Position numbers and translations under genes: made by a program
Shown here: positions 7,071 to 9,941 of the stretch, in pieces
How the letters are laid out: every line of letters starts with the position of its first letter
Position numbering within the stretch: the stretch's first letter is position 1
Notes under the pieces: generated by a model
Told to the model about the DNA's origin: nothing
Databases searched by the model: none
What the model saw: only the letters and a program-made list of their open reading frames with translations
From: an uncultured Mycoplasmatota bacterium
GTDB taxonomy: Bacteria > Bacillota_I > Bacilli_A > RF39 > UBA660
Length of the DNA stretch: 9,941 nucleotides
Assembly (NCBI GenBank): GCA_947297555.1
Contig: CAMYTM010000012.1
Location: forward strand, 1 to 9,941
Direction of reading: 5' to 3'

Positions 7071-7425
7071 TGAAATCTATCCTTTCTTTTAATACAATTT
7101 TGTTTCGTGTTTCATCTGTTTCAATAAAGTATTCAATAATCACTTCATTATTTAAATCTTCCATATTTGCTTCTTCCACACATACATCAAAGGAAATTCC
7201 TTCTTGTTTTAATTCTACCTTACATTTGTTATTTTTAAAGTCTAAATAAAAAATATACTCGTTATTTTCTCGAAGAAATGTTTTTTCTTTTAAATTAATT
7301 GTTGTTTCGTAGTCTAACATATCAAACATAATTTTTTTATCATTGTTTAACTTGTTTTTAAAGGTATCTTTATATACTTCTTCATTATTTTTATAAAAAA
7401 AGCACGTAAAATTTTTCCATTTCAT
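7063..7425 (-). CDS. ywiB: DUF1934 family protein (YwiB-like)
   Basis: Small soluble protein of 120 residues with no signal peptide or membrane segment. The sequence is dominated by alternating beta-strand pattern, for example NNEYIFYLDF (54-63) and EVIIEYFIE (94-102), and ends in NKIVLKERI, as expected for the calycin-like DUF1934 barrel. Direct similarity is weak by eye. The call rests partly on position immediately upstream of argS and rpoE, as in B. subtilis, and it is slightly shorter than the usual ~140 residues. Biochemical function of the family is not established. The ATG follows AGAGGA by 7 nt and is the first gene after the extended -10 promoter at 7453-7481, so it leads the operon. 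It overlaps argS by 8 nt. Confidence 0.75.
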   Translation of the reverse strand: MKWKNFTCFFYKNNEEVYKDTFKNKLNNDKKIMFDMLDYETTINLKEKTFLRENNEYIFYLDFKNNKCKVELKQEGISFDVCVEEANMEDLNNEVIIEYFIETDETRNKIVLKERIDFNE

Positions 7426-7452
7426 TTTCTGTTCCTCTTTTTTTTCTAGGTC

Positions 7453-7481
7453 ATTATAACATAGGAGAATGGGGTGTGCAA
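7453..7481 (-). promoter_or_regulatory. Extended -10 promoter of the ywiB-argS-rpoE-prfA-prmC operon
   Basis: On the minus strand TGTTATAAT gives a perfect TATAAT (7458-7453) with an upstream TG (extended -10). Seventeen bp further upstream is a weak -35, TTGCAC (7481-7476), matching only the first three consensus bases. The extended -10 can compensate for that. The predicted leader is about 20 nt. Confidence 0.65.
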
Positions 7482-7721
7482 CTTGTAAAATAATACTTTA
7501 ATGGAAATCAAATAAAAATTTTCGTTAATTGATTTTTAAAATTTTTTTCTAAAAAGATTAATAATTACTCCTAAATTTGTATTTTTCAAAAATAATCTGT
7601 TGTGATAAATATTAAATCTATAAATCAATTAAAAAAATTGGAAAATGTTATAAAAAAGTGCAAAGTTTCCATTTATAATTGCTATTTAATAACTATGGAG
7701 AATGGTAAAATATTTATAGAT

Positions 7722-7726
7722 AGGAG
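7722..7726 (+). promoter_or_regulatory. Ribosome binding site that fixes the start of the XRE regulator
   Basis: AGGAG lies 7 nt before the ATG at 7734. The upstream in-frame ATG at 7602 has no comparable site. The helix-turn-helix domain begins exactly at the downstream start. Confidence 0.75.
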
Positions 7727-7733
7727 AATATAT

Positions 7734-8297
7734 ATGGGAATAGGAAATAAAATTTTTGAATTAAGAAAGAAAAATAACTTTTCACAAGAACAATTAGCAG
7801 AAAAAATGGAAATTACACGACAAACAATTTCAAAATGGGAATTAGGCGAAACCTCACCAGATTTAAAACAAGCAAAAGAATTATCTAAAATATTTAATAT
7901 TAGTTTAGATGAATTAGTCAATAATGATATCAGCAATATCGTTATAACAAAATTAAATAATACTGAAAATGCCGTTAGAAAAACAACAAGAACTATAAAA
8001 ATACTCGTTATAACAATTTATTTGCTTATTTTATTTTCAAGCATATTTATAACAATCCATTTCATTACAAAAAAAGATTTTACAAGTGAATTTCAAACTG
8101 AATTTACTTGTATTATCGACAATGAAGAACATTATATTAATGTAGATTTAGAAGACGGAAAATATTATTTAACATATAATGATAGTGGTAATGGTGGTAT
8201 TATGAAACACCCTGCTGGTAATACTTTAATTGATGTTTATGAAACACTTAAAATTTTTAAAAAATTTGTAATCAATACGGGCGGTACTTGTAAATAA
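7734..8297 (+). CDS. Membrane-anchored XRE-family transcriptional regulator
   Basis: Product of 187 residues. Residues 2-62 are a Cro/C1-type helix-turn-helix: IGNKIFELRKKNNFSQEQLA, then ITRQTISKWELGETSPDL and the closing NISLDELV, the standard XRE layout. A short basic linker (about 74-88, including VRKTTRTIK) leads to a single transmembrane helix (about 89-112). By the positive-inside rule this puts the DNA-binding domain in the cytoplasm and residues 113-187 outside. The outer part has two cysteines (126 and 186) that could pair, and I do not recognise its fold. Such HTH-TM proteins are taken to sense envelope or external signals, but no partner enzyme, transporter or kinase lies beside it. 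Target genes are unknown; autoregulation or control of the flanking pbp gene is possible but unsupported. The gene is more AT-rich than its conserved neighbours and adjoins a transposase relic, consistent with an acquired segment. Start chosen at 7734 for its ribosome binding site and domain boundary. Confidence 0.85.
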   Translation: MGIGNKIFELRKKNNFSQEQLAEKMEITRQTISKWELGETSPDLKQAKELSKIFNISLDELVNNDISNIVITKLNNTENAVRKTTRTIKILVITIYLLILFSSIFITIHFITKKDFTSEFQTEFTCIIDNEEHYINVDLEDGKYYLTYNDSGNGGIMKHPAGNTLIDVYETLKIFKKFVINTGGTCK

Positions 8298-8353
8298 AAA
8301 TTTTTCACTTCTAAAAAAGGAAATAGCAAATTTACGATGTATATATAAGAATA

Positions 8354-8361
8354 GGGAGGTG
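8354..8361 (+). promoter_or_regulatory. Intact ribosome binding site of the decayed transposase gene
   Basis: GGGAGGTG is a strong Shine-Dalgarno sequence 4 nt before the codon ATA at 8366-8368. ATA occupies the place where an ATG would be expected, followed directly by the open frame GTA-ACA-GAA-ACA. A single G-to-A change would explain the loss of the start. Confidence 0.6.
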
Positions 8362-8365
8362 AAAT

Positions 8366-9204
8366 ATAGTAACAGAAACAAAAAAATTTTATACTTGTAA
8401 AAAGACCCTCGCTTTTAAAGAAGTACTTCTAAATAAAAAAAGTGAACCAATTTTAAAAGATCTTCTAGAATTTGTTTTAGGTGTTACCATCTATGATATT
8501 CATCACGAAAACGTGGAAAGGACATTCACGTTCATGGCAAAAGAATGGATATCTTATTAGATACAAATATAGGAAAAGTAGAAATTGAAATGAATGCCAC
8601 AACCCCTGATTATTTATATGTACGAAATATGGCTTATTTTTGTGATACTTATTCCTACTATACTCTAACAGAAGAAGATTATTTAGAAGAAATGCAAAAG
8701 ATTCAAATCAATTTTACATTTGGCTAAAAAAGGATAAAGAAATAAAAAGAGAATATTATATCCAAGACAAGCAAGAAAAGAAGTTTGTCAAAAATTTTAA
8801 AATAATCGAATACAATATGACAAAATAATGGAATTTTGGTATTCTAAAAATGAAAAAGAAATCGAGAAATACAAGTACTTAATCATGCTAGATTTAAAAC
8901 CAAGGGAATTAAAAGAATTAGAAAAAAAGATAGGTTTATGAAAGAGTATAAAATAATAGTAGAAATAGTAAATAATGACCCAAATTTTACAAGAAGAAGA
9001 CAAGAGAAAGTGTTACAATTCTGATATTTCGATTGCTACTGAAAAAGGGATAAAAAAGGACTAGAATAAGGGTCCAAACAAAATTCCATCGACATGGCTA
9101 AAAAAATGCTTCAAATTCCAAGTATTAGCATAGACCAAATTGCTACTTGTACAAATCTTTCTTTAGAAGAAATCGAAAAACTTATAAACAATGAACTAGA
9201 ATAA
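8366..9204 (+). pseudogene. Decayed PD-(D/E)XK nuclease family transposase (Rpn-like) gene
   Basis: A continuous protein of about 278 residues can be followed only by moving between frames. Start to 8560 gives ETKKFY, LAFKEV and LLEFVLGVTIYDIHHENVER. From 8524 comes IHVHGKRMDILLDTNIGKVE and IEMN (the PD-(D/E)XK-like core), stopping at 8727. From 8724 comes LKKDKEIKREYYIQD. From 8819 comes DKIMEFWYSKNEKEIEKYKY, then LIMLDLKPRELKELEKK. From 8929 comes DRFMKEYK with NNDPNF and QEKVLQF. From 9017 comes SDISIATEKGI. From 9058 comes GLE, TAA at 9067, then GSKQNSIDMAKKMLQIPSIS to ELE and the stop at 9202. That implies a lost start (ATG to ATA), about six one-base frame changes, mostly losses, and one CAA-to-TAA nonsense. 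Intact relatives are mobile DNA-cleaving proteins of the Rpn/PD-(D/E)XK transposase group. No terminal inverted repeats or target duplication were found. The one ATG-initiated open piece, at 8545-8727, is a fragment and not a gene. Confidence 0.85.
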
Positions 9205-9224
9205 CAAAAAATTCTAGTTTTTTA
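9194..9224 (+). terminator. Intrinsic terminator overlapping the end of the transposase relic
   Basis: AACTAGAAT (9194-9202) and ATTCTAGTT (9211-9219) form a perfect 9-bp stem around an A-rich 8-nt loop, followed by a T-rich tail (TTTTATTT). The left arm includes the last codons and the first base of the stop codon of the relic gene. The stem is AT-rich, hence moderate strength. It separates the accessory genes from pbp. The opposite strand has no U tail, so it is probably one-directional. Confidence 0.75.
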
Positions 9225-9282
9225 TTTGCTATAAAAGCATAAAACATATTCTTTTTCTCATACTAAAAAAAGGTGAATGGCT

Positions 9283-9941
9283 ATGCGTAAGATTCGTTTT
9301 TTAATTAAGTTTGGTATTTTTATGTTTGTTTCTTTTGTTATTGTAATGATAGGTTTGTATACCTATGCTTATTTCAGTCCAAAACTTGAACTAACAAGTA
9401 TAGGGCAAATGTATATTTATGATAAAGATTCGCAACTTGTTTATCAGGGAAGTGGAAGTAGTGAGTGGGTGAATTTGGAAGATATTTCTCCTTACTTAAT
9501 TAATGCTGTAATTAATGTTGAAGATAAAAATTTCTACAAACACCAAGGATTTGATTATTTACGAATTGCAAAAGCCATGATGTTAAATATCAAAAATAAG
9601 ACTATTGTGCAAGGTGCTAGTACGATAAGCCAGCAATATATCAAAAATATGTATTTGGATTTTGACCAAACATGGCGAAGAAAGATAGAAGAAGCATTCT
9701 TAACTTTAGAACTTGAAGTACATTATGATAAGGATGAAATATTAGAAGGATATTTGAATACGATTAATTTTGGAGCAGGAAATTATGGCGTTTTAAATGC
9801 AAGTAAATATTATTTTAATAAAAATGCTAGTGATTTAACTTTAGAAGAGGCTTTAATGCTTGCTGGAATTCCTAAAAATCCTAGTAATTATAATCCTGTT
9901 AATCATTACGATAAATGTATTGAAAGAGCAAAGATAGTGGC
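9283..9941 (+). CDS. Class A penicillin-binding protein, N-terminal transglycosylase part (cut by window edge)
   Basis: Bifunctional peptidoglycan synthase anchored in the membrane, which polymerises lipid II into glycan chains and, in its missing C-terminal half, cross-links peptides. The 219 codons present encode a short cytoplasmic N-terminus, one TM helix (about 8-30) and the GT51 domain. All five GT51 motifs are visible: catalytic EDKNFYKHQG (Glu80), QGASTISQQ (110-118), RRKIEEAFLTLELE (132-145), ILEGYLNTINFG (153-164), and the start of the RxxxV motif at R215. The transpeptidase domain lies beyond the right edge, so a monofunctional enzyme cannot be excluded. An ATG two codons upstream (9277) is in frame, but AGGTGA abuts it; the same site is 6 nt from 9283, which is therefore preferred. 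The terminator at 9194-9224 precedes it. I see no convincing promoter in the short gap. PBP1a-type naming is not resolved. Confidence 0.93.
   Translation, partial: MRKIRFLIKFGIFMFVSFVIVMIGLYTYAYFSPKLELTSIGQMYIYDKDSQLVYQGSGSSEWVNLEDISPYLINAVINVEDKNFYKHQGFDYLRIAKAMMLNIKNKTIVQGASTISQQYIKNMYLDFDQTWRRKIEEAFLTLELEVHYDKDEILEGYLNTINFGAGNYGVLNASKYYFNKNASDLTLEEALMLAGIPKNPSNYNPVNHYDKCIERAKIV

Larger units (their letters stand above)
7426..7733. other. Divergent AT-rich intergenic region between ywiB and the XRE regulator
   Basis: This 308-bp gap holds the minus-strand promoter at 7453-7481. The rest is almost pure A/T with homopolymer runs. A TATAAT-like box on the plus strand at 7674-7679 could serve the XRE gene, but no acceptable -35 sits 16-18 bp before it. 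A short inverted repeat CAATT/AATTG (about 7626-7640) is the only operator-like symmetry I see, and it is weak. From 7602 the reading frame of the XRE gene is already open (44 codons) but has no ribosome binding site or recognisable domain. No RNA gene is seen. Confidence 0.5.

Noticed and set aside
7426..7475. T-box leader for the argS operon
   Set aside because: The predicted promoter lies only about 20 nt before the ribosome binding region, leaving no room for a T-box; no specifier stem or TGGN motif seen.
7602..7733. In-frame upstream extension of the XRE regulator (44 extra codons)
   Set aside because: No ribosome binding site before 7602, no domain in the extension, and AGGAG plus the XRE domain boundary point to 7734.
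8797..9003. Minus-strand open frame of 68 codons
   Set aside because: It is antisense to the transposase relic, with low-complexity Phe/Ser/Ile content and no recognisable motif.
8366..9204. Programmed frameshifting in the transposase gene
   Set aside because: There are too many frame changes, plus a nonsense codon and a lost start, with no recurrent slippery heptamer and downstream structure. Decay explains it better.
1..9941. CRISPR array, tRNA or rRNA genes, prophage att sites
   Set aside because: No regularly spaced repeats, no cloverleaf-like segment, and no direct-repeat pair flanking the accessory stretch were found by eye.

Overview
The window looks like the chromosome of a low-GC, spore-forming relative of the Bacilli/Erysipelotrichia (Firmicutes), probably one of the uncultured AT-rich gut lineages near the Mollicutes. 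The evidence is the very AT-rich DNA, a delta subunit of RNA polymerase (RpoE), SpoIIR, and a gene order that resembles the Bacillus subtilis ywiB-argS-rpoE / prfA-prmC-spoIIR-ywlD region. The genetic code appears standard. Conserved Trp positions in SpoIIR, RpoE and the glycosyltransferase use TGG, intact genes end in TAA or TAG, and no TGA occurs inside a gene. This argues against a UGA=Trp mollicute.

Positions 1-7425 are a minus-strand block. In transcription order it holds ywiB (DUF1934), argS, rpoE, prfA, prmC, a membrane glycosyltransferase of family 2, spoIIR, mntP (ywlD-like) and the 5' part of murA. Spacing is tight from ywiB to prmC: 8-nt overlap, 11-nt gap, 45-nt gap, then a TAATG stop/start overlap. 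An extended -10 promoter precedes ywiB. The glycosyltransferase has its own strong sigma-A-type promoter and a leader with an inverted repeat and a tandem 7-bp repeat. murA also has its own near-consensus promoter. The genes serve translation (argS, prfA, prmC), transcription (rpoE), sporulation signalling (spoIIR), the cell surface (glycosyltransferase, murA) and metal homeostasis (mntP). PrmC methylates the GGQ glutamine of the release factor encoded just upstream.

Positions 7426-9282 are an accessory stretch on the plus strand. It starts with a 308-bp AT-rich divergent intergenic region. Next is an orphan membrane-anchored XRE-family regulator (HTH, one transmembrane helix, small outer domain). 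It is followed by a heavily decayed PD-(D/E)XK/Rpn-type 'nuclease family transposase' gene with a lost start codon, about six frame changes and a nonsense codon. An intrinsic terminator overlaps the end of that relic.

From 9283 to the right edge is the N-terminal part of a class A penicillin-binding protein (GT51 glycosyltransferase domain), cut by the window end.

I do not see a clearly new multi-gene system. The points most worth a second look are the structured, repeat-bearing leader of the glycosyltransferase gene, that gene's placement beside spoIIR and its Asp-to-Asn change, and the orphan membrane XRE regulator next to the transposase relic.
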